A stretch of 64,000 nt of DNA from Nocardia ninae NBRC 108245 (GTDB lineage: Bacteria > Actinomycetota > Actinomycetes > Mycobacteriales > Mycobacteriaceae): assembly GCF_007990755.1 (NCBI RefSeq), contig NZ_BJXA01000014.1:92234-156233 (forward strand), given 5' to 3'. Every line of letters begins with the position of its first letter. The stretch's first letter is position 1. The position numbers were made by a program, and so were the translations under genes. This document shows positions 42,145 to 52,412 of this stretch, in pieces. The notes beneath the pieces are model-generated. The model was not told where the DNA came from. It worked only from the letters and a program-made list of their open reading frames with translations, and searched no databases.

Positions 42145-42390
42145 CTATTGGCGGGGGTCGTTCACCAGCTCGAACCCGTCGAGTCCGCCCGCGTCACCGG
42201 TCGCCCAGAAGTGCCGGCCGGGCAACTCGCCCGCGGGCAGCCCCGCCTGCGCGGCGATCACCGACGCCGCCACCAGCAAAGGCGCACGCCCCTGATGCCA
42301 CGGCGTCGCCAACTGCGCCACCGCCTCCGCGCCCTCGCCGTACACCAGGATGCAGCGCACCTGCACCCGCTCCACTGTCATGATCGTCAT
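42145..42390 (-). CDS. hypothetical protein
   Basis: An 81-residue protein; GAGGGAGA eight bases before the ATG at 42390. Mixed alpha/beta (QVRCILVYGEGAEAVAQL; PLLVAASVIAAQAGL). No family recognised. It lies between the cassette genes and the dead integrase gene. Confidence 0.5.
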   Translation of the reverse strand: MTIMTVERVQVRCILVYGEGAEAVAQLATPWHQGRAPLLVAASVIAAQAGLPAGELPGRHFWATGDAGGLDGFELVNDPRQ

Positions 42391-42500
42391 TCTCGTCCAT
42401 CTCCCTCTCGATCGGAGGGCGTGGCGCCACGGCGTCGGCCCACGACAGCGGGGCGACCCGGATCTCGCCGAGCCGCCCCGTTGGATTGCTGCGGCTGGGT

Positions 42501-43121
42501 CTACTGTTCGCCCGCCGCCGTGGCCAGCACCTGCGTTTGCGCCCGCAGGAACCCGGAGGTCCGGCGGAAGCCCAGGTGCGCCGCGCTCAGCGGCCACGGC
42601 ACGCCCGCCTCGGCCATCCACTGCGCGCACGTCACCCGCAGCACCTCCACGCCGGGGCGCGCCCCGCCGAGCATCTCCTCTGACACCGCCGCGACTGCCG
42701 GAGTCCAGACCCGGCGCACGTAACGCCGGAGCAACCCCGGCCCGCTCGCCCCGTCGATGCGGAACAGCTCCTCGCCGGTCCCGGCCAGCTCCAGCCGCGC
42801 CACCAACCCCTCGGGCAGCCAGATCTGGCGTGGCGCAGGCGAATCCACCAGCACCCACCGATCGCCGAGCCACCGCCAGTAGCGGGCGACTTCACACGCC
42901 CCGCTGCCGGGGTCGATGTCGGTGTCGGCATGGGCGAACGCCTCGGCCAATCGCTCGCCGGAGCAGGCCAGATAGTCGGTCAACAGCCGCCACTGGTGCG
43001 CGGGCATCCGCTCAAGGATCGCGGCGTACTGCGCGCGCTGCAGCGGCGTCGGTGGCCGCAGCGGCGAGCGGCGGGCGGCACCAGCAGCGCCGCCGATGGT
43101 GTTGTGCGCCATGGTGATCAC
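42501..43121 (-). CDS. tyrosine-recombinase-like protein lacking the catalytic His and Tyr
   Basis: A 206-residue protein whose GTG overlaps the integrase stop (GTGA); ATG 43112 is an alternative. It aligns with the integrase catalytic domain: WRLLTDYLACSGERLAE against WRLLVEFMVASGARWGE, IWLPEGLVARLEL against LNLPVGLVAKLPL, VLRVTCAQWMAEAGVPWP against DLRHTCAAWMLSAGVPIH, and AHLGF against AHLGH. The two active-site Arg are kept (R57, R162). The HxxR His is Glu159, the RH His is Val163, the later His is Phe185 and no Tyr nucleophile follows. It probably cannot cut DNA. Confidence 0.65.
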   Translation of the reverse strand: MITMAHNTIGGAAGAARRSPLRPPTPLQRAQYAAILERMPAHQWRLLTDYLACSGERLAEAFAHADTDIDPGSGACEVARYWRWLGDRWVLVDSPAPRQIWLPEGLVARLELAGTGEELFRIDGASGPGLLRRYVRRVWTPAVAAVSEEMLGGARPGVEVLRVTCAQWMAEAGVPWPLSAAHLGFRRTSGFLRAQTQVLATAAGEQ

Positions 43122-44359
43122 GCCACCTTCGCGAACGCCGGGGTGTCATAGACCGGCGCGGGCAGCGAGATCACCTTCGCCAGCGCGGGCGACAGCGGAG
43201 TGAGCTCGGGCGGCAGCGGCGCGGGCTCACTCGGCTGGGGAGCGAGTTTCGCGCCGATCACCGCCGCCGCGTCGGCGGCAGCCCTGCGATCGAGATGACC
43301 GTAGGTGTCGACCGTGGTCTTGATCGACTCGTGCCCGAGATGGGCCTGCACCACATGGATCGGCACCCCGGCCGAGAGCATCCACGCCGCGCAGGTGTGG
43401 CGCAGATCGTGGATGCGCGGGTGCTTGCCGCTGAGGGGGTCGTTGGCGGCAAGGGAGAGGGCGTCGCGGGTGGGCACCCACACGTCCTTGTAGAAGTGTG
43501 AGATGCTCACCGGCTCACCGTCTCCGGTGCAGAACAACCACTCGTCGAGATCGCGCCCGTCGAGGGGGAGCTTGGCGACCAGGCCGACGGGCAGGTTGAG
43601 CGTGCGGGTGGACTTCTTGGTCTTGGGCGGGCCGAGGCGGCGTTTGCCGCCGGTGTACTTCCACGCCTGGTGAATTCGCGCGGTGCAGGCGCGGCGGTTG
43701 ATGTCGCGCACTCGCAGTGCGGTCACCTCGCCCCAGCGCGCGCCCGAGGCGACCATGAACTCCACGAGTAGTCGCCACCGCTCGGGTAGCGCGCGCAGCA
43801 GGGCGGCGAACTCCTCGGGTTCGAGGTGATCCATCTCCGCGCGCACCACGCGCGGCAGCTCGGTCTGCTCGCACGGGTTCGATGGGATCACGCCCCGGCG
43901 GGCGAGCTTCTTGAGGATCCCGAAGAGCACACCGTGTTTGTTCGCAATGGTTTTCGCGGCGTTGCCGACATTCTCGGCGAGATGGTTGATCCAGCGCCCG
44001 ATCACCGTCTCGCAGAACACGGTTACCGGGGAGAGGGCTCCGAAGAACGGCTCGATGTCGTTGACCAGCACACGCCGGTAGCGATGCCGGGTGCCCGGCT
44101 CCACACCGGTCATGCTGTCGATGATCTCGGTGAAGGCGTCGTGGATGTTGGGCACTGCCGAGGCGTCGTCGGCTTTTTCGGCTTCGGCGTAGAGGAAGTT
44201 CAGCGCCTCGGCTGGACCGTAGAGGTTGAGGACGGCCTGCCAGCGCTCGGCCTCGTCGAGAGTGTCGAAGCGTTCGGAGCACTGACGTTTGTTGTGCCGG
44301 AACAGAACCTGGAAATAAGAGGGGCCGCGCTTGGTCGTGCGCTCGCGGATGCTGGGCAT
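43118..44359 (-). CDS. tyrosine-type site-specific integrase
   Basis: A 413-residue integrase; ATG 44359 with GAAGG upstream (longer start at 44440 disfavoured). It has an N-terminal arm-binding part, SAM-like core-binding domain (about 70-160) and the catalytic domain. R208 (SGARWGE), H317-x-x-R320 (HDLRH), H343 (HLGHES) and Y353 (VDTYGH) are all present. Its gene points away from tRNA-Ser, with its start 137 bases from the tRNA 3' end. It should integrate the element into the 3' end of that tRNA. Confidence 0.9.
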   Translation of the reverse strand: MPSIRERTTKRGPSYFQVLFRHNKRQCSERFDTLDEAERWQAVLNLYGPAEALNFLYAEAEKADDASAVPNIHDAFTEIIDSMTGVEPGTRHRYRRVLVNDIEPFFGALSPVTVFCETVIGRWINHLAENVGNAAKTIANKHGVLFGILKKLARRGVIPSNPCEQTELPRVVRAEMDHLEPEEFAALLRALPERWRLLVEFMVASGARWGEVTALRVRDINRRACTARIHQAWKYTGGKRRLGPPKTKKSTRTLNLPVGLVAKLPLDGRDLDEWLFCTGDGEPVSISHFYKDVWVPTRDALSLAANDPLSGKHPRIHDLRHTCAAWMLSAGVPIHVVQAHLGHESIKTTVDTYGHLDRRAAADAAAVIGAKLAPQPSEPAPLPPELTPLSPALAKVISLPAPVYDTPAFAKVA

Positions 44360-44495
44360 CGGGTCACCTTCGTTTGCACCTACAGGGATGTGTCGGTGCG
44401 CCGAATCGAGCCTCAGATGCCACGGTCGTGTTGACCGCATGTTGACCGCAACCCGGGGGCTATCCGAAAATAGCCCCCGACCTGCGTCTTCTCTG

Positions 44496-44580
44496 CGGAG
44501 GATAGGGGATTTGAACCCCTGAGGGCGTTAACCCAACCCGCGTTCCAGGCGAGCGCCATAGGCCACTAGGCGAATCCTCC
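44496..44580 (-). tRNA. tRNA-Ser(GGA), integration site
   Basis: Reverse strand: acceptor GGAGGAT / ATCCTCC, D-arm GCC...GGC, anticodon loop CTGGAAC with anticodon GGA, long variable arm and T-loop GGTTCAAATCC. CCA is not encoded. The 3' end faces the integrase, so one attachment-site half (attL or attR) should overlap this end. No second copy of the tRNA 3' sequence was seen in the window; the other end of the element is upstream of position 1. Confidence 0.9.
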
Positions 44581-44721
44581 GTGGAGCAGCATACCGGGTG
44601 GGGGAGGGTGGACGCCAAACGGGTCCGTTCGGAGCAGGAAAGTCCCTGTTCGGCCCGGTTTTGGGCTTGGTGTGGGTACCCGGAGGAGGGGGATCGGCGG
44701 GGGAGCCGCTACACTTGCTGA

Positions 44722-44812
44722 CGGATCCCGCGCGGCGCGCATCCTGTGAACTCCCCCAGGGCCGGAAGGCAGCAAGGGTCAATGGGCTCTGCCGGGTGCG
44801 CGGGGTCCCCTT
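44722..44812 (+). ncRNA. ffs: signal recognition particle RNA (4.5S type)
   Basis: Contains the conserved core TGTGAACTCCCCCAGGGCCGG then AAGGCAGCAAGGG, with closing stem GGATCCCGCGC / GCGCGGGGTCC. The short form of SRP RNA. A T-rich stretch follows. In Mycobacterium tuberculosis ffs also lies near the aspC and dnaZX genes. Confidence 0.88.
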
Positions 44813-44887
44813 AATTTTCGAGGGGCCCGCACGGACCGAAGTCCGGCTGTCGAATAACGCCTCCAAATCCGAGCAACACACGGGTAA

Positions 44888-46288
<1,401 letters not shown>

Positions 46289-46295
46289 TCACGCG

Positions 46296-46331
46296 ACAGC
46301 GGGCGCGTACCCGGAGGTACGCGCCCGCTGT
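46296..46331. terminator. bidirectional hairpin terminator
   Basis: Stem ACAGCGGGCGCGTACC / GGTACGCGCCCGCTGT with loop CGGA, between convergent genes. Confidence 0.85.
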
Positions 46332-46343
46332 GCTGCGTAAGGA

Positions 46344-47150
46344 TCAGTCGGGCTTGTGCGCCAACACGGCGAACATCGTCACCGAGAGGTGGATGTCGCC
46401 GCTGGCCGCGCCCGCCTCGAGGTCGTCGACCAGCTGCGCGCGCTCCTGCTCGGTGATCACCCCGCGCGCCACCGCCATCGCCGAGATACGGGTGACCAGC
46501 GAGCCGACGCCGACGGTGCGATCCTGCACCAGCGCGTGCGAGCCGATGTCGTCGATCACCAAGCCCGCCTTGGTCAGTTGGCCGGGCAGCTTGCGGCCGG
46601 AGAACGGGTTGGTGGTCGCGGAGATCAACGTGTCGACCACCTCGCGGACCACCCGCCGCTCGCCGGGATGCACGATCGCGGTGCCCCAGTCGCTGTCCAC
46701 CACCACGACCCGGCCGCCGGGTCGCAGCACGCGCGCGATCTCGTTGGCGGCGCGGGCGGGCGCGGTCAGATGCTGGAAGACCCGCTCGCACAGCGCGGCA
46801 TCGAAACTGCCCGCGCCGAACGGCAGGCCGTAGGCGTCGCCGGAGTGGAACTTGGCCGTCGAACCGGACTGTGCGGCCCGGCGTTCCGCGGAGGCGAGCA
46901 GGTTCGGGTCGGGTTCGACCCCGACCGCCACTCCGTCGGGTCCGACCACGTCGGCGAAGGCCATGACCTCCGTGCCGGTGCCGGAGCCGATGTCGACCGC
47001 GCGTTCGCCGGGGCGCAGCGCGAGCGCGTCGTGCGCCCAGTCCCGCAACCTGCGGATACCGGGCAGCGCGGCCTGTAAGTCGCGCACGTCGACGAGTTGA
47101 TCCTGACCTGCTCGATCGAACCGATCGGGGCGCAAAGTGTAGGTGTCCAT
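46344..47150 (-). CDS. class I SAM-dependent methyltransferase
   Basis: A 268-residue methyltransferase from ATG 47150 (an upstream ATG 47222 would add 24 low-complexity residues). Motif I is AVDIGSGTGTEVMAFA, with AVGVEPD after strand 2 and EIARVLRPGGRVVVVDSDW. It resembles the UbiE/Methyltransf_11 group. The substrate is unknown. Confidence 0.8.
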   Translation of the reverse strand: MDTYTLRPDRFDRAGQDQLVDVRDLQAALPGIRRLRDWAHDALALRPGERAVDIGSGTGTEVMAFADVVGPDGVAVGVEPDPNLLASAERRAAQSGSTAKFHSGDAYGLPFGAGSFDAALCERVFQHLTAPARAANEIARVLRPGGRVVVVDSDWGTAIVHPGERRVVREVVDTLISATTNPFSGRKLPGQLTKAGLVIDDIGSHALVQDRTVGVGSLVTRISAMAVARGVITEQERAQLVDDLEAGAASGDIHLSVTMFAVLAHKPD

Positions 47151-47296
47151 GGGCCCGTGTCCATCCCTAGCCGTGGCCACCTCGTGGGGTGCCGATGTAG
47201 GTACTGCCGTCTGCTGAGGCATGCGCAGGAGCCTACGCGCGGCGTCATAGCCACGCACGTCAGGTCTGTGAGGCGGGTCACCGGGTGTGCGGCAGG

Positions 47297-47884
47297 TCAG
47301 GAGGCGAGCAGATACGCGCCGGCGGCCAGTGCCGCGCCGAGCAGCGCGCCGACGACTACCTGACCGCGGGTGTGATCGCCGAGCCAGACGCGCGACCAGC
47401 CGATCACACCGGTGAGCGGCAGCGCGAGCAGAAACCACGGGGAACCGATGATCGCAAGCAGCACCGTGGTGCCCGCGCCGACGGCCGTGTGCACGCTGAC
47501 CTTCCATCCGCCGAGCATGGTCACGATGCCGATCCCGATCAGCACGACCAGCGCGGCGACCGTCCAGGCGATCAGCTCGCGCGGCGCGCCCTGCACGATC
47601 TCGACGATCAGTCCGACGCACACGATCGCCAGAATCGCCGGAATCACCCAGTGGCGGTCACCGATCTCGGTCACGTGATGATCGCTGGCTATCCCGCGCC
47701 GCACCCCCAGCAGAATGACCAGCATCGGAATTACTCCCGAGATCGTCGCGATGAACACTCCCCACCCGGGCGCGTCCACCAAGAATCCGGCGAGCACCGA
47801 CGTGACGATATTGATCATCCACGGTGCTCCGAGCTCGGTGATCACCCGCGCGGCCCGCGCCTGCACCACAGCTGTCTCCGTCAC
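47297..47884 (-). CDS. PAP2-superfamily membrane protein
   Basis: A 195-residue membrane protein from a GTG in the previous stop (GTGA), with five or six membrane segments. Motif remnants are WKVSVHTAVGAG (PAP2 motif 2, usually PSGH) and GWSRVWLGDHTRGQVVVG (motif 3 SRxxxGxH). The catalytic Asp after His is Gln (HTRGQ) and no KxxxxxxRP is clear, so activity is uncertain. Encoded after the membrane protein and ImmA-like genes. Confidence 0.7.
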   Translation of the reverse strand: MTETAVVQARAARVITELGAPWMINIVTSVLAGFLVDAPGWGVFIATISGVIPMLVILLGVRRGIASDHHVTEIGDRHWVIPAILAIVCVGLIVEIVQGAPRELIAWTVAALVVLIGIGIVTMLGGWKVSVHTAVGAGTTVLLAIIGSPWFLLALPLTGVIGWSRVWLGDHTRGQVVVGALLGAALAAGAYLLAS

Positions 47885-48960
47885 GCCACAACCTCTCGTT
47901 GCTTTTTCCGATATGCCTGCGCCAGCGTGACGGCCCAGCGGCGGTCCAAGCCCGCCGCCAGCGCCGCCGATCGGACGCTTTCCCCGTTCAGCGCCGCGCA
48001 GCGGTGGCCACTGATCAACCAATCCGCCACCGCCGCAGCCACTTCCCGCTGCTCGGTGACCGAGCCGTCCGATCCGCCTGCTTGCTCGATCTCCATGCTC
48101 AGCGCGTCGAGCAGCTCGGTCACCCGGTCGCTGGCCTTTTCGTCGGCGCTGCTGCCCCGGCGGGACGGGCGCCGGACACCCGGCCAGCGTCCGACCAACT
48201 CGTCGTACATCGGCCCGATCGCGCGCAGTACGCGCCGGGCGCGGGCCCAGGACACCATGGGCGACAGCATCATTCCGATGAAGATGACCAACACCCCTGC
48301 CGCGGAGACCGCACGGGTCACCTCGAATACGACGGGCATCGGCGCGGCCCCGCCGTATCGCACCGCCCCGAAGTACACCAGCCGGATCCACGCCCAGGCG
48401 GTCGCCGCCGCCAGACCCGCCGACAGCAGCGCGAGACTCCAACCGGTCACCGTCCGCAGATCCGCGGGGCGGGCGGCCATCACCATCAACGCCGGACACA
48501 GCAGTGCTGGGAACAACGCGCCCGCGATCCCCGCCTCGGCATAGCCGGGCAGGTGACTGTAGGCCTGATCGAATTCGAATCCACCGGCCGCCTGCGGCAC
48601 CGGCGGTGTGCCGACGAAGATCGCCAACGCGACCACCGACCCGGCCACCGCGATCGCCGCGAGGATGCGCACGCCGCGGGCCAGCCGCGCCGGGTCGATC
48701 GTCACGGCCAGGGTGAGTGCACCGGTCGATGCCGCGATCAAGTTGAACAGCACCATGCGCAGCCCGGTCGAGAAGTTCGGCATCGGCGCGACGGCCTGCA
48801 GAAAACGTTCCGCCGCAGGAATATTCAGACTCAGATGCACGGCGACAACACCCAGCGCGACGGTGATACACCCCAGCACCCAGCCGCGCGACCACCACCA
48901 GCGCCACGCCCGGGTCAGCGCCGCTACCCACATCAGCGGCGCCAGCACCATCGCGATCAT
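47881..48960 (-). CDS. multi-pass membrane protein, MAB_1171c-like
   Basis: A 359-residue protein with about seven membrane helices in the first 240 residues, then a cytosolic helical part (SSADEKASDRVTELLDALSMEIEQAGG, written in full: from residue about 268). It resembles the MAB_1171c-like putative transporters that are encoded beside ImmA/IrrE-type peptidases in mycobacteria and relatives. Overlaps both neighbours. Confidence 0.6.
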   Translation of the reverse strand: MIAMVLAPLMWVAALTRAWRWWWSRGWVLGCITVALGVVAVHLSLNIPAAERFLQAVAPMPNFSTGLRMVLFNLIAASTGALTLAVTIDPARLARGVRILAAIAVAGSVVALAIFVGTPPVPQAAGGFEFDQAYSHLPGYAEAGIAGALFPALLCPALMVMAARPADLRTVTGWSLALLSAGLAAATAWAWIRLVYFGAVRYGGAAPMPVVFEVTRAVSAAGVLVIFIGMMLSPMVSWARARRVLRAIGPMYDELVGRWPGVRRPSRRGSSADEKASDRVTELLDALSMEIEQAGGSDGSVTEQREVAAAVADWLISGHRCAALNGESVRSAALAAGLDRRWAVTLAQAYRKKQREVVA

Positions 48961-49442
48961 CCGAGCGCCTCACCCCAGCGTGACCGCAGCCGCGGCTCCC
49001 GGCCGCCGATGCTGCGCAGCCGATTCAGCAGCAGGCTGGCGAATTGTTCCGCGGCCAGCTCCTCCGCGGCGGCGGCCGCGTCCGCGCAGTCCCGGCGCAG
49101 GATCAGCGCCGCCAAGTCGTGCATGTCCGTCGGCAGCACCGCCTGCGCCACCTCTAATACCGGTCGACCCTGATGGCCGAGCACGATGTGGCCCAGCTCG
49201 TGCGCGATGGTCCGGTCCCTGGTCTGCGTCCAGGACGCGTAGGACACCTCGTCGCGATCGGCGAAGCGAATCCAATGCCCGAACACCCCGGCCGGCATGT
49301 GCGGATCCTCGGTCACCGTCAACGGGCGGCCCCGATCCCGTGCTACAGCTTGCAGAAGTCCGTCGAGGGACAGCGACTCCTCGGCGGTCGCCATGGCGAA
49401 GACGCGATCGACCGCGGGACCGACCGCATACCCCCCTTGCAT
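48957..49442 (-). CDS. ImmA/IrrE-like metallopeptidase
   Basis: A 161-residue protein from ATG 49442 (ATG 49394 possible). RTIAHELGHIVLGHQGRP holds the HExxH zinc motif; a downstream Glu in AAEQFASLLL completes the usual ImmA layout. Such peptidases cut XRE-type repressors. Overlap with the membrane-protein gene suggests a membrane-signal-linked pair. No XRE gene is adjacent. Confidence 0.82.
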   Translation of the reverse strand: MQGGYAVGPAVDRVFAMATAEESLSLDGLLQAVARDRGRPLTVTEDPHMPAGVFGHWIRFADRDEVSYASWTQTRDRTIAHELGHIVLGHQGRPVLEVAQAVLPTDMHDLAALILRRDCADAAAAAEELAAEQFASLLLNRLRSIGGREPRLRSRWGEALG

Positions 49443-49622
49443 GCCGCCATCCAACCACGCGCCGCCGTGCCACGCCCAGCCGCCGCAGCGCCTACTGGGA
49501 CAGCTCACAGCGCGGGCACGACGCGGCCGAATATGCGATGACCAGGACGCCATCATGGTGTGTTGACAAGTGAGATGATCGAATCCGTCCGAGCATGTTT
49601 GTCACGGTGGGAAGGAATGGCG

Positions 49623-50198
49623 ATGAGTCGCAAGCTTTGCCTGGCGCAAGACGTCGAGGCGGACGAGCTATTGACCGAGGACCACTTCGCCACCTTGCTC
49701 GGCATGCTGCTCGACCAGCAGTATCCGATGGAGCACGCTTTTCGCGGCCCGAAGAAGATCGCCGACCGCATGGGCGGCTTCGATATCCACCGCATCGCCG
49801 AGGCGGACCCGCAAGAATTCGAAGACCTCTGCTCCACCCCACCAGCCATCCACCGCTACGGTCGCTCGATGGCCCGGCGCGCGCAGGAACTCGCCCGCTA
49901 CATCATCGAGAATTACGACGGGAAAACCGAGAACCTGTGGAAGCGGGACAAACCCGATGGAAAAGAAGTTCTGCGCCGATTGAAAGCCCTGCCCGGTTTC
50001 GGCGAACAGAAGGCCAAGATCTTCCTGTCGCTGCTCGGTAAGCAGCGCGGCGTGCAGCCCGCGGGTTGGCGGGAGGTCGCGGGCGCCTACGGTGACGAAG
50101 GCTCGCGCCGCTCGGTCGCCGACGTGACCGACGCCGAATCGCTCGCGCAGGTGCGGGAATTCAAGAAGCAGGCGAAGGCGGCGGCGAAGCAGAGCTGA
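49623..50198 (+). CDS. HhH-GPD-type base excision repair protein
   Basis: A 191-residue protein starting MSRKLCLAQDVEADELL, with GGAAGGA before it. FATLLGMLLDQQYPMEHAFRGP and LKALPGFGEQKAKIFLSLL (helix-hairpin-helix) match a conserved actinobacterial HhH-GPD family. The catalytic Lys of bifunctional glycosylases is not clear. Probable DNA glycosylase or repair factor. Confidence 0.85.
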   Translation: MSRKLCLAQDVEADELLTEDHFATLLGMLLDQQYPMEHAFRGPKKIADRMGGFDIHRIAEADPQEFEDLCSTPPAIHRYGRSMARRAQELARYIIENYDGKTENLWKRDKPDGKEVLRRLKALPGFGEQKAKIFLSLLGKQRGVQPAGWREVAGAYGDEGSRRSVADVTDAESLAQVREFKKQAKAAAKQS

Positions 50199-50292
50199 CA
50201 GACTGCGCCGAAGTGGCGGGGGACTGGCAGCGGGTGGGCGTTGTTGCGGACGGCTCTGTACCGGGATCGTTGTCTCGGAAGGGAGTGGTCTG

Positions 50293-50625
50293 ATGAGGCG
50301 ACGTCCAGCGGCAGTCGGTTATTTGCGTCGAGATGTTTCCGGGGCTCGGCAGCAGTGGGATGAGGTGCTGATCCGGAGTTTGGCCCAGCGGTTCGGGTAC
50401 GACCTAGCCAAGACGGTGGTGTTCGGCGCGGAGACCGAGGACGTCATCGGCCGGCTGGCCACGGTGGCCCGGCGGCTCGAGACGGACGCCGTGATTGTGC
50501 CCAGCACAGCGCATTTCGGCGGGGATGTGCCGGACGAGCTGGTGCAGGTGTGCGATGTGATCACCGTGTCGCCGGAGAACACCTACGCGCGCCGAGCGAG
50601 CTCCCCTTTTGCCGACGGGGCGTGA
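50293..50625 (+). CDS. resolvase-like domain protein, probably non-catalytic
   Basis: A 110-residue protein. VGYLRRDVSGARQQWDEVLI resembles the opening of serine recombinases (YxRVSTxxQ). The later Arg-rich active-site motif is replaced by VIVPSTAHFGG. It is a short family seen in mycobacteria and Nocardia. A structural, not recombining, role is likely. Confidence 0.55.
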   Translation: MRRRPAAVGYLRRDVSGARQQWDEVLIRSLAQRFGYDLAKTVVFGAETEDVIGRLATVARRLETDAVIVPSTAHFGGDVPDELVQVCDVITVSPENTYARRASSPFADGA

Positions 50626-50686
50626 AGCCGCCCGCCCCGTTGAACCTCGCGGAATTGATTGGTGTGGTGCACATTCGACGACTTGT

Positions 50687-50717
50687 GCGCCGGTGTGTGC
50701 AGCGGACACACCGGCGC
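50687..50717. terminator. hairpin terminator
   Basis: Stem GCGCCGGTGTGT / ACACACCGGCGC between convergent genes ending at 50625 and 50774. Confidence 0.75.
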
Positions 50718-50773
50718 CTGGGACCGTTCGCAAAGTCCTATTCGGCGCCGCCGGGCGGGCTGTGCGACAGGCC

Positions 50774-52336
50774 CTAGCTCACGGCGCCGGATGAGGCGGT
50801 GAAGGTGTTGCATTGGGCGGCACGGTTTTTGTCCAACCCGATCTCGAACCACTGGCCGCCGTTCTCGGAGGTGCCGTGGTCGCGCATGTCGCCCGCCTGG
50901 TCGCCGCGGCCGTAGGCGTCTTTGCGGGCGAGGTTGAGTTGGGAGTCGGACAGCGAACCGCCGCCGGAGGCGGAGTTGAGGTACATGCCGTCGAAACAGT
51001 TGGCCTGCAACTCGACTCGGCGGGACAGCTCGAGGCCGCGGGAGCTGCGCGGGCCCGCGTCGGCACGGTCGCTGTTGGCTTTGCGCAGGATGCCGGACAT
51101 GGCTTGGATGTGGTGGCCGTACTCGTGGGCGAAGACGGACAGGTAGACGACCCAGTTGTCTTTGAAGAAGTCCGTTTGCAACTGACTGATCGGCATGTAG
51201 ATGGTCTTGTTGGCCGGGCAGTAGAAGGCGGCGAAGTTGCTGGTGGAGCCGGTGCACGGGGTGGTGATGCCGGTGGTGGTCGCGCTGATGTTGAGCGCGG
51301 GCTTCTGGAACGGCAGATTCGCCTTCTGCATCACCGGTTTCCAAGCCGCCTCGAGGCAGTCGGCGGCGCTCTCGAAGAACTTGCGTGCGGCGTCCACCTG
51401 GGTGCCCCACGGCGAGTACGCGCAGCGCGCGGGGATCAGCGTCGCGTTCGGGTCGGCGAGTAGCGGATTGGCGCCGGTCTCGGCGGGACCCGTCTTGCCG
51501 TCGGGGGCGAAGGTGAGGCTGGGCGCGGGGCCGGATGCGTCGGCGTCGCCCTTGCCGGTTGTTATCGCGTTGCGGACCAGGCCGCCGGCGACCAGGAATA
51601 CGACGACGACGACCAGGATGGCGATCCAGCCGCCGCCACCGGACCTGCGGCGTGGCTGGTGTGGGGGGCGTCCGGGTGGGCCGTACGGCATCGGCGGGGG
51701 TGCGCGATGACCGGGCGGGGGGCCGTAGCCGGGCGAATAGCCAGGTGGCGGACCGTATCCCGGCTGCTGGCCGTAATTCGGCTGCTGACCGTAGGCGGCG
51801 GGTTGGCCGTAACCCGGTTGTTGGCCGTAGCCGGGGGGCTGGCCGTAGCCAGGTTGTTGGCCGTAGCCGGGGGGTTGGCCGTAGCCAGGTTGTTGACCAT
51901 GGCCAGCTTGTTGGCCGTAGCCAGGTTGTTGACCATGGCCAGCTTGTTGGCCGTAGCCAGGAGGCTGGCCGTAGCCAGGTTGTTGACCATAGCCAGGAGG
52001 CTGGCCGTAACCCGGCTGTTGGCCGTAACCCGGTTGCTGACTTGGCTGTTGGCCGTATCCGGGCTGCTGATTCAGCGGCTGCCCGTATCCCGGCTGGCCT
52101 GGTCCGGGCTGCTGGCCGTGATCGGGTTGTTGACCGTAACCGGGCTGCTGACCATGACTCTGCTCGCTGTGCGCCGGCGGCTGGCTCTGCCCCGGCTGCT
52201 GACCGTGCGTTGGCGGCTGGCCTTGCCCCGGCGGGGGTCCATACCCCGAGCCGACCGGCTGACCGTATCCGGGCGAAGGCGGAACAGCTCGCCCACCAGG
52301 CGGAACCGGTCCGTTTCCGTACGGTGGTTGTGTCAC
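50774..52336 (-). CDS. neutral zinc metallopeptidase with Gly-Tyr-Gly-Gln repeats
   Basis: A 520-residue protein from GTG 52336. The N-terminal about 220 residues are tandem [12 protein letters not shown] repeats. A membrane helix follows ([20 protein letters not shown]), and the C-terminal domain has [14 protein letters not shown] with HEYGH zinc motif, as in the KPN_02809/YpfJ neutral zinc metallopeptidase family. The enzyme would face outside or the periplasm-like space. At DNA level the repeat has an exact 36-base tandem copy (51877-51948). Confidence 0.85.
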   Translation of the reverse strand: MTQPPYGNGPVPPGGRAVPPSPGYGQPVGSGYGPPPGQGQPPTHGQQPGQSQPPAHSEQSHGQQPGYGQQPDHGQQPGPGQPGYGQPLNQQPGYGQQPSQQPGYGQQPGYGQPPGYGQQPGYGQPPGYGQQAGHGQQPGYGQQAGHGQQPGYGQPPGYGQQPGYGQPPGYGQQPGYGQPAAYGQQPNYGQQPGYGPPPGYSPGYGPPPGHRAPPPMPYGPPGRPPHQPRRRSGGGGWIAILVVVVVFLVAGGLVRNAITTGKGDADASGPAPSLTFAPDGKTGPAETGANPLLADPNATLIPARCAYSPWGTQVDAARKFFESAADCLEAAWKPVMQKANLPFQKPALNISATTTGITTPCTGSTSNFAAFYCPANKTIYMPISQLQTDFFKDNWVVYLSVFAHEYGHHIQAMSGILRKANSDRADAGPRSSRGLELSRRVELQANCFDGMYLNSASGGGSLSDSQLNLARKDAYGRGDQAGDMRDHGTSENGGQWFEIGLDKNRAAQCNTFTASSGAVS

Positions 52337-52412
52337 GCCCCCGTACCCCCTCGTCTCAATGATCACCGACAGCCGATGACGCAGAATAGCAAGCTGTCTA
52401 AAGTAGGCAGCC

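Noticed and set aside
1-44495. A second attachment site (copy of tRNA-Ser 3' end) inside the window
   Set aside because: I looked for TTCAAATCCCCTATCC-type sequence on both strands by eye and saw none; left end taken to be outside the window. A computed search would be decisive.
50293-50625. Small serine recombinase as evidence of a second mobile element
   Set aside because: Lacks the catalytic Arg motif and DNA-binding domain, and lies among chromosomal genes.
51700-52210. Repeated units that could be read as a CRISPR array
   Set aside because: The units are coding, in-frame Gly-Tyr-Gly-Gln repeats of the metallopeptidase with no unique spacers.
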